A DNA stretch of 64,000 nucleotides. Origin: Nipponacmea schrenckii. Taxonomy: Eukaryota > Mollusca > Gastropoda > Lottiidae. Every line of letters starts with the position of its first letter. The first letter of the stretch is position 1. Positions 1 through 12,252 of the stretch are shown here, piece after piece. The notes beneath the pieces were generated by a model. The model had not been told where the DNA came from, did not search any database, and saw nothing but the letters and a program-made list of their open reading frames with translations. The position numbers and the translations under genes are program-made. The stretch is taken from positions 14,342,338 through 14,406,337 of the forward strand of contig CM060199.1 of NCBI GenBank assembly GCA_030562195.1. The letters run 5' to 3'.

Positions 1-1215
1 TCTCATAGCACCACTGTTTTTGCACCCCAAATGTAACCCCCACTTTATTTCAGAAATTTAGAAATAGGATTTTATTATTTCGAACATTTTCTTTGAATAA
101 ACCCTCTTAAACGTTGAATAAGAGACCTGCGACTATAATAAAACCACAGAATTTTGAAAGCGACCGCGGGGGGGGGGGGGGGGGGGTTCAGTAATCACGA
201 TAATTATTATATCATACTTATAATAACATTCTGATTTGATTCAGGGATTGTGAAATTGTGAAAAAAGAAAATTAATTAGGTCGGGTGAGGGGGGGGGGGG
301 GTTGTTTAAAGATTTAATAAACAACTGTTGTTATCAGAATGTTTTATTAATCCAGACCTGCCAAGTCTCACGGATTGACCGTGAGTCTCCGGATATTTAG
401 AGAGACCTCCCGGTCTTTTACGGTAGCGCGGTTAAACAAAATTTGTTGTATAAAAATCAGGCATTGGGCAAATTATGATTTTATTTATGTAAAAACATGT
501 GAAGTGTCCAATGAAACATTGGTAACTCATCATGATCACGCTAGCTCGTAGTTTTTTAACGACATTTTCTCATTAAAATGGCTGTAATTCAGAAATTTGT
601 CTGCTTTTTTTTTATGAAAGTGTGTTAATCTTTGATGTCATTTTGTTGTCTCAAAATACTCCAAATGCATGTCTGAGTATCTGTAAAACTAAGACTACAG
701 ATATTTAGTTAGTTCAACTTTTCAGCTCTGTTGATAGAGAATAAATGGTTTAAAAATAACTATTTATTGGGTAGTTGAAGTGTTTTAAAAAAGACAAATA
801 TGAATAAATTTATGTACATTAATAATGACACTTTATGCATGTGATAATCTTAACAACTTCGTCTCCCTTTGCTCCGTTGATTTACACCTATACTTTGTCG
901 CGTTTCCCTTTTCGTCGTCTCATGTCAATGATTTCCTATATTTTCACTGTCTCTTCCCTCCCCCCCCCCCTAACTTCTTCTATGTCCTGGTCCCTGTTTT
1001 CTCACTCTCACCCTACATCCTTTCTCCCGTTTTCTCTTCCATCTTCTGCTGTCTCTTTAATAGCTCTTTTGTTTAAAATTAAAATTAACCACTGCTAATC
1101 AAATTGACTTTTTGCCACTCAGGTTTAAGGAGCATCAAGAATTATCAAGAGGTTAAGAATATCATAAACAAATTATTGAATTATTTCATCGTTACACAGA
1201 TATATTGACAGAAAA
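1..1215. other. 5' flank of paralogue A, no gene seen
   Basis: AT-rich DNA with two long G homopolymers (about 168-186 and 288-301) and a C run near 960. Two overlapping short open frames at 825-1098 are pyrimidine-rich low complexity with no recognisable domain. Positions about 1121-1215 are clearly similar to 12139-12252 upstream of paralogue B. That stretch is probably the shared 5' UTR and proximal promoter carried along in the duplication. Confidence 0.6.
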
Positions 1216-4200
1216 ATGTTACAGATACTATTATTCATTGGATATATCATTTATTTCACTTATGGTAAGTTAAATTGACGGTTACTTTCACAGAAATTTT
1301 AATTGAGTCTATGTCCCATCCTGAAACATGATTCCCCCTTCAACTCGAGTAGTACATTGCTTCAGAATTCGTCAGTTACAGTTTGGCTCGAACAACTGGT
1401 GATATCAAATTTATCAACTAATTAGTAATGTCTATATCATACAATCTTTTAAAGGGGTACCACAATATGTATGTCCAGAAGGATGGGTAAAGCATAAAGA
1501 TGATTGTTTGTTTTCCTCGACTCAAGCTAAGTCATGGAGTAAAGCTCGTCGTCATTGTCTTAAAAATGAACCACAGGGAAAGTTAATCGAAATTCACTCG
1601 GCCGAAGACAATAAGGCAGTGACAGGTAGGTAGGAAGATGATGCAACAGTGACAAGTAGGCATAGATATTTATATATCGCTGAAGATAATACAACATTGA
1701 CAAATAGGCTTAATTATAATTTATAAAAAAACGAAGTTTGTGCGGTAGTGACAAGCAGGTAGGATATTAATATATAGGCCTACCACTGAAGATAATAGGA
1801 CTGTGATATGATATAAAGATACATGTAATGCGACTCTGACAAGTATAAGCTAGCCCTTGGTATGTGACAGAGGATAATACATTTACTGCATTGTTATATG
1901 AAAATGTGTTTATTTCTCTCCAGAATTGGTCAGTGGAACGAACTTTGAGTACTGGATTGGTCTGAAGGATCAACCCCAGCGTTATTCAAGCAGTCGAATT
2001 GTTGTCTGGAACAGCACCAATGCGAATATTCGTGTATGTTCAAAGTATTTTTTGACTTGGACACCATTTTAGATCTTTTCAAAATATGCACTGAATCCTT
2101 TATTTTATATCCTATTCAGTATGGAAACCGAAATAGCTTTTTATTCAACGTTCTTCATTGCTATTTCTTAATTTTTAATAATTATTCTAAATTCTTATCT
2201 CTTAATTTGTACGCTAATTCAAAATTTGCCGTTGAATATTGACATTTTGTATACAAAAATCATAATTTGTATAAAGAACATTCTTTGATATACATTCGAT
2301 TTTCTAAATATTGAATTGAATAATTGATAGAATTCTTGCCAAAAATATCTACAAATACAAATCTAGCTTAACATATCTATAAATGAAAATGAAAACACAA
2401 AACTCAACCAACGAAATGTTAAAATACAAATGTTCAGAATCAAATTTGCTAAACAAATAAAAAGCCATTCCGCCTTCCATAATTCAGCACAGGTCTTTCG
2501 TTGAAAATGTAATAATTGATTTATATAATAATAATTAAATTACATAATATTAATCATGTATTATATCTTTTTTTAGCACTCTTATGATAATTTTCAACAG
2601 AGAAGACCTGAATATGTTCGTGAAGAAAATTGTGGTTTTTTAGATGATCGAGGTTTATGGTATTTGACAAAAAGTTGTGCCTTAAATAAACGATTTTTAT
2701 GCCAGAAGAAAACAGGTATTAGTAAACATTATACATTGAGCTTGAAATTTTTGCACATGATCACAGCACATAAAAAAAAATCAAACAAAGATGACTACGA
2801 CGCAAATAATAATAGAAAAATAATAAACACATCAATATATATTATATAAAATGATAGTAATGTTACCATTTGATTTAAATGTGAATGTTTCGTTATAACA
2901 TCATAATTGAGCAATTTTAACAATTTATTAAGTTCAATCGAATTACATATTGGTAATATAATTGTGGATTATGGCGTTTTTATCATAATATTCTAGAATT
3001 CATAGGTCATATGGTACATAGAAATAGAAGCTCAACTAGATAAGTCACCCCCCCCCCCTCCTTTTTTAACATCTACCCTGCATTGTAAGCCCCGTAGGAA
3101 AGTCAATTAGTAGTTGACCCACTCTACAAAACGTCTGTTTGATTGGTTAACTACTTAATAGATAATTGCAAATGGTGTATCTATAGTACAAAAAACGAAG
3201 CGAACCTTGTCTTTGTCTGGCTTCTCATTAGATCGCATAGTTGTATGCAGGCCCTTAGCAAGAACTAATCACGCTCTCTAATTGACCACTACGTATTCCA
3301 GGCCCCAGGCCCCAACTCCCTCGGTACGGACCTACTTGTATATTACACGCCAAGATTACACCATATAGCCGTGGCACACATCATTCTAAGGTGTATAGCT
3401 GATATCCACAAAATGAATGAGCACGAATGTGGACACAATCCTACAAATATTTACCATAATGCCAAGTGGAAGGAGGGCTAGGGGACATTGCCTGGAATCT
3501 TCCCAACACCCCCCCCCCCTTTTGTAGTGTTCAATCAGAGAACGTCATTTGTTCAGCCCCCCTCTCAATAATCAATGGCCCCCTCCCCTAGGTATACAGG
3601 CTACGGGCCTGCGCCCACCCCAGGTCAGACACTAATCACTAAAATCTGTAACTATTTACATCAAAACGTATAAATACACGATATTTAATGTGCATGTATT
3701 TTACTCAGATTGTTCAAACGGATATTATGGTCTACTTTGTTCCCAAAGATGTCATTGTTACAAAGCCGATTGTGACAGGAACACTGGAAAGTGCCCATAT
3801 GGATGTTCTCGGGGTTGGATGGGCGAACAGTGCAACAAACGTAAGTATCTGTCTACAGTAGCACTCAACTGTCTTGATTAAGTTTTGACGTATTTAGGCT
3901 ATAAAAATGTAATATTTAAGGCTTGCAGCCATGGAAAATAGTGCTTTCAATCATTAAGAACCATCATATCGCAAAAGTCGCTCTAGAATGGTTACTTTTT
4001 AACATAATGAAATGAAATAGGTTAATTTGATATTGTTTGATAATGTTCTTTTGTCCATAAATAAGTTGTTTGCTTAATTAACCTTTTATATCTCGAATAC
4101 AAAGATGAACCAATGCTTTTCAACCAATTAATTTTTATCTATTTTCTTTACAGAAAAATATGCAGCTGAAGGTAAGGTTTTACTATCGAGACCATTAAAA

Positions 4201-7200
4201 TTGTTAGGTCCGTTGTAGACTTACATTTCCTTTGATCTAAAAAGGAGTTATGTAACTTAGATTACCTGTTTAGTTTTGCTTATTTCCAGAAAAAACACAT
4301 GGATGCTGAAATATAGTAAGTTCGTATGAGAGGTTATCTTATAAGCAGCGATTGTTTTTGTAAACGGCCGGAACAAACATAGCAGTTTATGGTAGAATAT
4401 AATTATGTTTCAATATCGACTGTAGATATTAGTTATAGTGTAATATTGACTTTCATTTTGTGAGACTGCTGCGTTTATAGACCAATGCCCAAACGCATGA
4501 GTTTGAGACTATTTTTTTTCCGCCAGGCGTGCGTCAAAGTGGGGAGCCTATCAGCTTAGTTGAATAATTCAAGTTTCTGAGATCAAGCAAGGGTCCACTG
4601 ATTTCCACAAATGGCGAAGCGAACCTATGCTATTTAAGTTACAGGGTCACTAGATTCACCAAAAAAAAAAACAACCCAAAAAACAAGATGTTACTTTGAT
4701 TGTTTCTATCACGTGACTGCGTGACGTCGCATATTTTGGATGCACACGTAAAATTATCGAGGTTTAGTGGATTCGAAGTATGTAAATACATTTTGAACCA
4801 CCTAAAAATCCCCTATGTTTGTGTCTGAAGTTATTCTGACTCTCCCCTAGCCATATTTGTCCAATTTGCTATCAGACGGTGGGAATAGAGTCAGCAGGTT
4901 TCGGACTAAGTTCGGTTAAGCTAATTTTCGTTCTGTACTTTAAAGGTACAAGTGATTTCAAAACATTGCGAACCTAGGTATTCATTTGGGTTTAGCTAAT
5001 TGTGTTTTTTCTGTATTTAAAGTGGCAGTGTACTGTATGGAAGAAAAGAACAGTGATAAACGAGTATTGGTTAGAGTTGATTTGAAAGGTGTTAGCTATG
5101 ATGGGATTTACCTGTTAGACGAAACGGATACAATCGCCTGTAATAAATCACTTTTTATTCCGGATACTGATGGTATATATAACCTTAATATATTTATTTA
5201 TTCCAATGGCACTACCCAGCCTGACTGTTCTCCTAAACATGTAAGTACATGATTGCTTTGTCTCATTTCATATACCTTGAAGCAAATTAAAATAAAAAAT
5301 GATAAACCTGCAGAAGACTGCCCATTTTCTACATAGTGACCTCCATTGAACAAAGACATGAATACTGAATTGTACCCTGTATGAACTGAAAGACAATTAT
5401 TCTAAAGGCTAGTAGAAATATACATATTATATATATATAAAAGACTGTCCTAAATATTTTCAGGCCTCTGAAGAGTTGTTTGAATGGACATTAAAAACGG
5501 AAGAAGTTGCAGGATTCTTGAGCGATTATGACAGAAAGTTTCAGGTGAAATGCAACTTTAACACAGCTGAAAAACTATTTCGTCAAAAGAATCAGCCAGT
5601 ATCAAGGTATAAGTATTAGTTGGTCAGAGACCAATCTCTTAAAACTAAGCCTAACAAATTCTCATGCTTTGGGCAAAAGCTTTTGGGAATTGGCAAGGGG
5701 TCGAACTTGATTTAATTGAAATATAATATGACGTTGCATTTCCGTTTCCGCATTTCGTTTTAATATATGAATAGCTAGAAATGAGCTCTATCAGCTGGTT
5801 AATAGTAAATTCAATAAACTGTATAGTTTTAATATTAGAGTTATATAAAGTTATATAAAGTAATTTAATTTTATACATGTTAATTACCAGGCAATCAGCT
5901 ATAAAACTAATTGAACAGGAGGTCAAACAAACAACAGAGGATGTAAAACTTATTGTTCAAGATCCTTCAACTAAAGAACCTATTTCTAAAATAACCATTG
6001 GAAGTAAGATTCAGATAGCATTGGTACTCGATACCCACAATACTTCAGTTTCAGCTAAAGGTAAGAAAATGAACATATTGAAACCATCAAAATCGGCCAA
6101 CTTTGTTGGCTAATAGATACTGCTACATTGGACAACTCAAAAATGTGAAATTATGGAGTTATCAATATTCATTTCGTTGCAAAGTGACAAAATGTAAATT
6201 TCTTTTTCTGTTTTTTTTATAATAATGGAATGAATGAAGTTAACGTCCAACTCGTCTTCACCGAATGTGCTAATGAAGACGGGCAACGTCATGTAGGGTG
6301 CAATGAGGGAAATTTTGCAAGACAGCAGCAATAGCCTAGCCTACTTTTGCGATTTTCAACTGTCGAGGGATCTTTAACGCGCACAACCTGAAAAACACAA
6401 GGCCTCGGTTAATTGTCCCTTCCATTCGATTATAGACGGTCTTTTTTTGCTTCCCTGTCTTTCTTTTATAAGAGATCATCTGAAATGACGATTGAAATTC
6501 CCATGTCGTTTGCTGGGCTTTTGTCGAATACGCCTGAATCCTCTTCATCTAGCCTTCTACGAGACGACATGCCGACTAGCTTTTGAATGAGCTAATGCAG
6601 GGAATTTTCGTTTGCTTAATAGAAGATTCGAGACAGGAAGATATGATATTTATCTTGTTTTGTGTTATTTGTTAGTAAGGTAGCATAATGAATTTATTTT
6701 ATTTGATGTATTACAGGTATCTTTCCATATAACTGTTCCTGTTCTACATCTGATGGTAAAATAACACGATATTTGACAGATTCTTCTGGGTGAGCACTAG
6801 AACTTAGTTATTGTGTTACACATCACTTGCCATTTAATCAAGCCTAGCCATAGATATTGTATAGGTATTTTTATAGGTACTATGTATAGGAATGACGTCA
6901 TATTATAAGCCGTGTCTGTTTTAATATTAGATAATATCTCTAAAACTCACATCAGGTGACTGAACCCACCGTAATTAGTTGATTATGACTGTTCCCGGTC
7001 ATTAAATAACTTACTTATGTTTAGGTAGGATTATAACTAGCCTCATATTCCTAATGCTGTATTCATTCATTAACGCTGGGATGTAGCCTATGGTGTTTCC
7101 CACTAGGAAATGGTAAACATCAGGTAGGCCTATATCGCGTTCGGGCGTACAACTGGCTGCCATTGTGAAAATATTTGTTTTGCTTAGGATGATGGTATAT

Positions 7201-9149
7201 CGCTTCCTATATTTCAAATAAACTGAAATTATTGGTATAGACCCTTTCCATACATCCCAGCGGTCCTGAATAGAGTAGATACACAAGTTCACCAAGAGAA
7301 AACACGACCTCCGAGCAAAATATTGAAGTAGCGAATGAAAATTACCAAATTGGAAGTCGTATTTTCCATATTTCCCAGGGGTAACAAAACAGCAGAAATC
7401 AACGTTTGAATATCCATGAACCAGGAAAAAATTGCGACGCTTGCACTTGTAGATCACAAAAATTACAATTTTATTTGTACCAAAACTGGAAGCGGTAAAT
7501 CACATACAAAAAATGCCGGAGAAAGTATTAGCCGTCGAATTTTTACCTCGTCCCCTTTACACTATAGGCCTACAAGTGATCCGTGCCAGGTACCGTGCCA
7601 GGCTCGCATATTTTTAACCTTTTACATTATACATTGAACAAGTGAGCCGGAGCTCTCTAGACGGAGAGAACACGAAACAGAATCCAACATGGCGGGAAAT
7701 GTGTGTTATGTTTTTGTTTGAAATGATTAATACGCGTATCAGGCGAAGAAAACTTCACATAAGGCAACAATCTAATCAACTTGTTCGATGCCAATTTTCC
7801 AATTCACGCATTTTTTCGTATTTGCGTCGTAGAAGTCTTATGACGCCATGTTTGTTGATATTATGATACGCGCGCGAAATGATAACAAACTTCCGGACAT
7901 GTGCAATCAAAGTATTCAAAGTGAGCCAGGCACGATTTGCGTTTACACTATGCTCAAAGCGTGCCAGGTCCGGACCGAGACCACCTCTTTTAGGTGGGCC
8001 AGGCCCAGCACTGATTAAACCGTGCCTGGCTCACTTAGACACTTTTACATTACGATTTTTTCAACCGAACCGAGCCTAGTCTAGACATGGCACGGATACA
8101 TTTTGTTAGTGTAAACTACATACTCGGTAAAAACTTACATCAGGTCAATCAAACATTTTCCCGCAATAGTTTGACGAGAATCTGGGATTTCGAAAGCAAC
8201 GGTTGGTTCATGTATATATCCAAACGTTGCTTTAGGAACATGAACTAGCCTATGTTCGACAACAATAGCAGCTGTTGGCATAGATTATAATAAAATCTCG
8301 ACTCTTTTCAGCGTACAATGAATTCTCGACGTTTAAAATCAGTAATAGGCTATAAAAAAACTTGATGTTTTCAGGATTCAATTGTTTCAACAACAAAAAC
8401 TCTCAACGTTTTCATAATTAAGTTGTTTAAAACTTGACAATGCTGGGCTGTCAAAATACAGATAAATGCTTACAATAACCTAATATAAATAATTTCTTCA
8501 TTTTAGATGCCCTCTGGAGAACTCACCCATTGTTTCTTTCGAAAAACTAGGTTCTCCGTCTCATCTGGTTTCCAATGCGTTTGATGCGTTCACTATTGAG
8601 GGAAGATCAGATGTTGTATTCCATTGTCAATTCTGGTTTTGTTTTGAAACTTTTAGTTTGAGTGAATGTTCCCGAGTAAGTATAAACTTTGTTTTCTTAT
8701 TTCCATACAGTTTGTGGTCTTTTAAGAATTTACCAATCCACTGCAAACATTCTTACATTAAGGTTAAGAAAGCGCTCTGCTATCAATTCAGCTTTATGGA
8801 AACCGACCTTGATAGTCGAATGGCGACTTACTGTAAAGTTATACATGTAGAGAAATATAATTCCATTCGTTTGTTTCTCTAGTCTGATATTATTATAGTT
8901 ACAAATCCTGATAATCTTATCTTGAGCACACAATGAAAGTTTTATTTAAAATGAGTATCAGAATGATACCTGAAGGGAACTCAGTTTGTTGTTCTTTCCA
9001 ACCACATATTATATGTAATGAATATCAAAGTAGACAAAAATATCAGCCAATTGTCTGGAGATAAATGTCAAATATGCAGTATGCTTACGTATTTTCAGGT
9101 TTGTCATAGATCAGTTGGGCCAGAGGAACAATGGATTCTTAGGCTTTAA
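1216..9149 (+). CDS. Secreted C-type-lectin-like/EGF-like/ZP-domain protein, paralogue A
   Basis: Twelve exons: 1216-1264, 1455-1625, 1924-2033, 2577-2715, 3709-3840, 4154-4171, 5023-5240, 5464-5606, 5891-6060, 6717-6789, 8507-8675, 9099-9149. Phases agree at every junction and the product is 480 aa. Residues 1-16 form a signal peptide (MLQILLFIGYI...). Residues 20-156 form a C-type-lectin fold with the WIGL core motif and paired cysteines, but without the EPN/QPD and WND calcium-sugar residues. Residues 157-200 are a cysteine-rich EGF-like module. An 18-nt micro-exon supplies a linker. Residues about 209-475 form a ZP domain (ZP-N VYCME, junction KFQVKCNF, ZP-C with LTDSSGCPLENS and later cysteines). 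No transmembrane segment, GPI signal or clear furin site follows, and the protein ends 16 residues after exon 11. An AATAAA lies at 9187-9192. Secretion and a matrix, mucus or egg-coat role are inference. Domain assignment is strong, naming is not possible. Confidence 0.88.
1626..1850 (+). repeat. Degenerate minisatellite units in intron 2 of paralogue A
   Basis: A few decayed copies of the unit that is expanded in paralogue B, for example gaagataatacaacattgac and the unit near 1786. They begin directly at the exon 2 donor and resemble the end of exon 2. The repeat therefore existed before the tandem gene duplication, or spread between the copies, and stayed short here. Confidence 0.7.
3247..3612. 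mobile_element. MITE-like element in intron 4 of paralogue A
   Basis: Imperfect terminal inverted repeats: left GCAGGCCCTTAGC, right GGCTACGGGCCTGC. The interior is C-rich and has no coding potential. The termini match those of the small element at 40947-41102, so this is a dispersed family. Confidence 0.55.
4690..4912 (-). repeat. Dispersed repeat, copy in intron 6 of paralogue A
   Basis: Read on the minus strand it begins GTCCGAAACCTGCTGACTC and continues with TTGGACAAATATGGC and a stretch around CACGTGA. This is homologous to the left arm and interior of the foldback at 51150-51556. A shorter piece lies at 19222-19256. Confidence 0.6.
6225..6435 (-). repeat. SINE body fragment in intron 9 of paralogue A
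   Basis: Shares the block around AGGGATCTTTAACGCGCAC, and the flanking GCAATGAGGGAAATTT, with 13314-13445 and with the fuller copy at 55915-56185, which carries a tRNA-like head. The head is not visible here, so this is a truncated copy. Confidence 0.6.
7556..8116. mobile_element. MITE-like element in intron 10 of paralogue A
   Basis: About 560 bp with inverted termini. The left end reads TTTACACTA and then GATCCGTGCCAGG. The right end, reverse-complemented, reads TTTACACTAAC and then TATCCGTGCCATG. Internal GTGCCAGGC motifs repeat. Short open frames inside have no domain support. It is absent from the matching intron of paralogue B, so it inserted after the duplication. Confidence 0.55.
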
Positions 9150-10280
9150 ATCAAATATTGAAATTATATGAAATAATAGATATGTTAATAAAATTTTGCA
9201 AAGTCTTAAATTTAAGATTATCTCATCCCGATCTCATTCAGTTATAGCCCAAAGTCGTTTCGGCGTCCAACTTTTAGATCTAACAGTTGAACAATTAAAA
9301 TAACTGTTTGCTTTGCTCAGACAATTGGTCTCCCTTGATGACTAGCAATGGTAGTTACGTGAGTCAGATTAACCATTCAACAAGGTCTTGTATGATACAT
9401 CCTATACTGTGCTCAAGTTTGATCTAAAGCTCTTATCTTATTATCTAGTTGGGGCTGAACAAATAAAACAATAGAATAGCCTAACAACTGTGAAAATTTG
9501 CATGGAATAAAATGGGTCTTTCAATGTCCCGTTATCCGGTCGCAATTTTATCCATTTGGTTCTACCTTCGCCAATGTTAGTTTCTGTGAGTTGAAAATTG
9601 ACTCGTCAAAAGCCTGGGGTTTGTCAATATTATTAACCTCTCCGAGATTTGAAGGATAAGACATATTCATTCCAACGATGGACGTACTTAATAATACACA
9701 TTACCTAAACGTTCAGATCCATCGATTACATATACCAAACGGAGCTGATCGAATTACCCTTGTCTTGACCGTTGATGAGGTTGACAGTTTTCAACTTTTA
9801 AAATAGAAGTGTTTTCTTTTTCAAAAGTGATATGATAAGTCGCGATATAGTTTAATCGTTTGTCTTTTCTGAAAGGCTAAGCAATTCATCCTTTTTCGGA
9901 ATTAAGAATAATTTCAAATGCGTCGTTGATTTGTGAATAGGAACTTTGAAGGCGTGTGTAGCCTCTTAAACAAGGCTGTATATGACCCTTTGACAATATA
10001 CGTTCGGTATTAAGTCTACTTACTTCATTTGAATTACTTAGTTTACTAGATTATTGCTTATGGATTTATTGGATTATAGACGTTCTGTAGTTTTAGCACC
10101 AGCAAATTCCACTGATGAACAAGTAGTCATTCAGCTTAGTTAAAAATTAAATTTGTTGGTTGTGGTCGGACAATTTGAATACAAAGAGTTTACCTGGAGT
10201 ATCTCTTTTATTAACAAAGGTTAACGGAAAACTGCCTAAAAAAATTGGTGAAAAAAAAACCAGAATATTTGTGGACAGTT
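9150..10280. other. Spacer downstream of paralogue A
   Basis: Contains the AATAAA at 9187-9192 and otherwise AT-rich sequence. Positions about 10040-10150 resemble the AT-rich TTAAGGGATA repeat family. No gene is seen. Confidence 0.5.
9187..9192 (+). promoter_or_regulatory. Polyadenylation signal of paralogue A
   Basis: AATAAA 38 nt past the TAA of the last exon. Confidence 0.55.
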
Positions 10281-11931
10281 TTTATACGCCCACATGGAAA
10301 TGTGGCCGTATAATGCCGTCGCCCCTGTCCGTCCGTCCGTCCGTCGGTCCGTCCGTCCGTCCGTCCGTCCACATTTGTTGTATCCACGATAGAGGCTACA
10401 GTTTTTATCCGATTTTATTGAAACTTGGTATACTTGTATATAATGATCTGATCTCAGTCAAGTTCGAAAATGGAAATATAGAATGAACGGATTTTGAGTT
10501 ATTGCCCTTGACTTAGTAAAAACGCGTCAAATTTGGGTTGTATCCACGATAGAGGCTAAAGGTTTTTATCCAATCTTAATGAAACTTGGTATGCATGTAT
10601 ATTATCGAATGAACAGATTTTTATACGCCCACATGAATATGTGGACATATATTGTCGTTGCCCCTGTCCGTCGGTTTGCCGGTCTGTCGGTCCGTCAACA
10701 TTTGTTGTAGACACTTGAGAAGCTACAATTTTCTATAGATTTTAATGAAACTTGGTATGAGCATTGGTATTGATAAGACGGCAGTTAAGTTCGATTTGGA
10801 CGATTTTTCGATACACAGTTTTTGAGTTATTGCCCCTGCCTCTATTTTTGTTGTAGACACAATAGAAGCTACAATTTTCAATGGATTTTAATGAAACTTG
10901 GTATGAGCATTGGTATTGATAAGACGGCAGTTAAGTTCGATTTGGACGATATTTCGATACACCGTTGTGGAGTTATTGTCCCTGCCTCCATATTTGTTGT
11001 AGACACAATAGAAGCTACAATTTTCAATGGATTTTAATGAAACTTGGTGTGAGCATTGGAATTGATAAGACGGTGGTCAAGTTCGAATTTGAAGATTTTC
11101 CGATGAACTGTTTTTGAGTTATTGCCCTTGACTAATTTACATCACGTCAAAATTTATTGTTGATGCAATAGAAGCTGCAATTTTCAATGCATTTGAATGA
11201 AACTTGCTATGAGCATTGGAATTGATAAGGCGGTGGTCAGGTTCAAATTTGACGATTTTTTGATGTATGAGTAATTGCCCTTGACTAAGTAAAATTGCGT
11301 AAAAATTCAATTTTCTGCAGACGCTATAGTAGCTACAATTATCTATGGATTTTAATGAAACTTGGTGTGAGCATTGGAATTGATAAGACGGCAGTCAAGT
11401 ACGATTTTGCGATAAACAGTTTTGGAGTTATTGCCCCTGCCTCTATATTTTTTGTAGACAAAATAGAAGCCGACGGTCAAGTTCAAATTTGAAGATTTTC
11501 GATGAACAGTTTTTTAGTTATTGCCCTTGACTTAGTAAGATTGCGTCAAAATTTTATTGTGGGTTCAATAGAAGGATTTTGATGAAATTGGTGTGAGCAT
11601 TGGAATTGATAAGACAACAGTCGAGTTTGAATTTGGCAATTTTTTTGATGAACATTTTTTGAGTTATTGCCCTTGACGTAGTGAAATCTTGTCAAAAATT
11701 TAGTTTCGATGCAATAAATCCTCCAATTTTCAGAGGAATTTCATGAAACTTGGTGTGGGCATTGGAATTGATTAGACCTCAGTCAAGTTTGAATTTGACA
11801 GTTTTTCAATGAACTGTTTTGAGTTTTTGTCATTGACTTCAATATCCATTTAGTGAATGTTTTTGAGTCATTTCTCAATTTATTTTTCAAATTCAATGCT
11901 GCGTGGGCGTATGTTACCTTGCCTGGCAAGC
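10281..11931 (+). mobile_element. 'Pearl'-like non-autonomous element with tandem ~160-bp cores
   Basis: Begins with TATACGCCCACATG and a GTCC (equivalent to ACGG) microsatellite at about 10322-10370, with a second such start at 10618. About eight tandem units of about 150-170 bp follow, each carrying GAAACTTGGTATGAGCATTG-like, AATAGAAGCTACAATTTTC-like and GAGTTATTGCCC blocks. It ends GTGGGCGTATGTTACCTTGC. This layout (core repeats plus ACGG microsatellite) matches what I recall of pearl elements in bivalves, which later work linked to non-autonomous Helitrons. The short open frames across it are repeat artefacts. A related copy lies in opposite orientation at 36593-38398. Confidence 0.8.
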
Positions 11932-12252
11932 TTTCTTTACCAAATAATGGACATTTTGTTAATACAAAAAAATATTGAAAAGTTTGGGACAACATCACTA
12001 AGCATTCTAAGTAAAAAATAGGAAAAAGGTTGACGTTAAATAGCAGTTATTCAAAGCTCCAAATAAGTTCATTTCGGTCTTGTTATGTTACTTAGAAATA
12101 TTACATAAGATACGATTGAAAATTGTTAACAAATCACTCAGGTTTAAGGAGCATTAGGAAATGTCATCAAGAGGTTTAGGATATCATGAAGTTAATTCAA
12201 ATTGAATGTCGGGCGACATGTATTTTATTTGCACAGATATATTAGCAGAAAA

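Noticed and set aside
825..1098. Two overlapping frames of 83 and 87 codons
   Set aside because: Pyrimidine-rich low complexity, no start context, splice partner or homology seen.
7416..7637. Open frame with a P-loop-like GSGKS
   Set aside because: 73 codons in an intron, partly inside a MITE, with no other Walker or NTPase features. Chance match.
10160..11492. Short frames across the pearl-like element
   Set aside because: Same repeat core translated several times; non-autonomous element.
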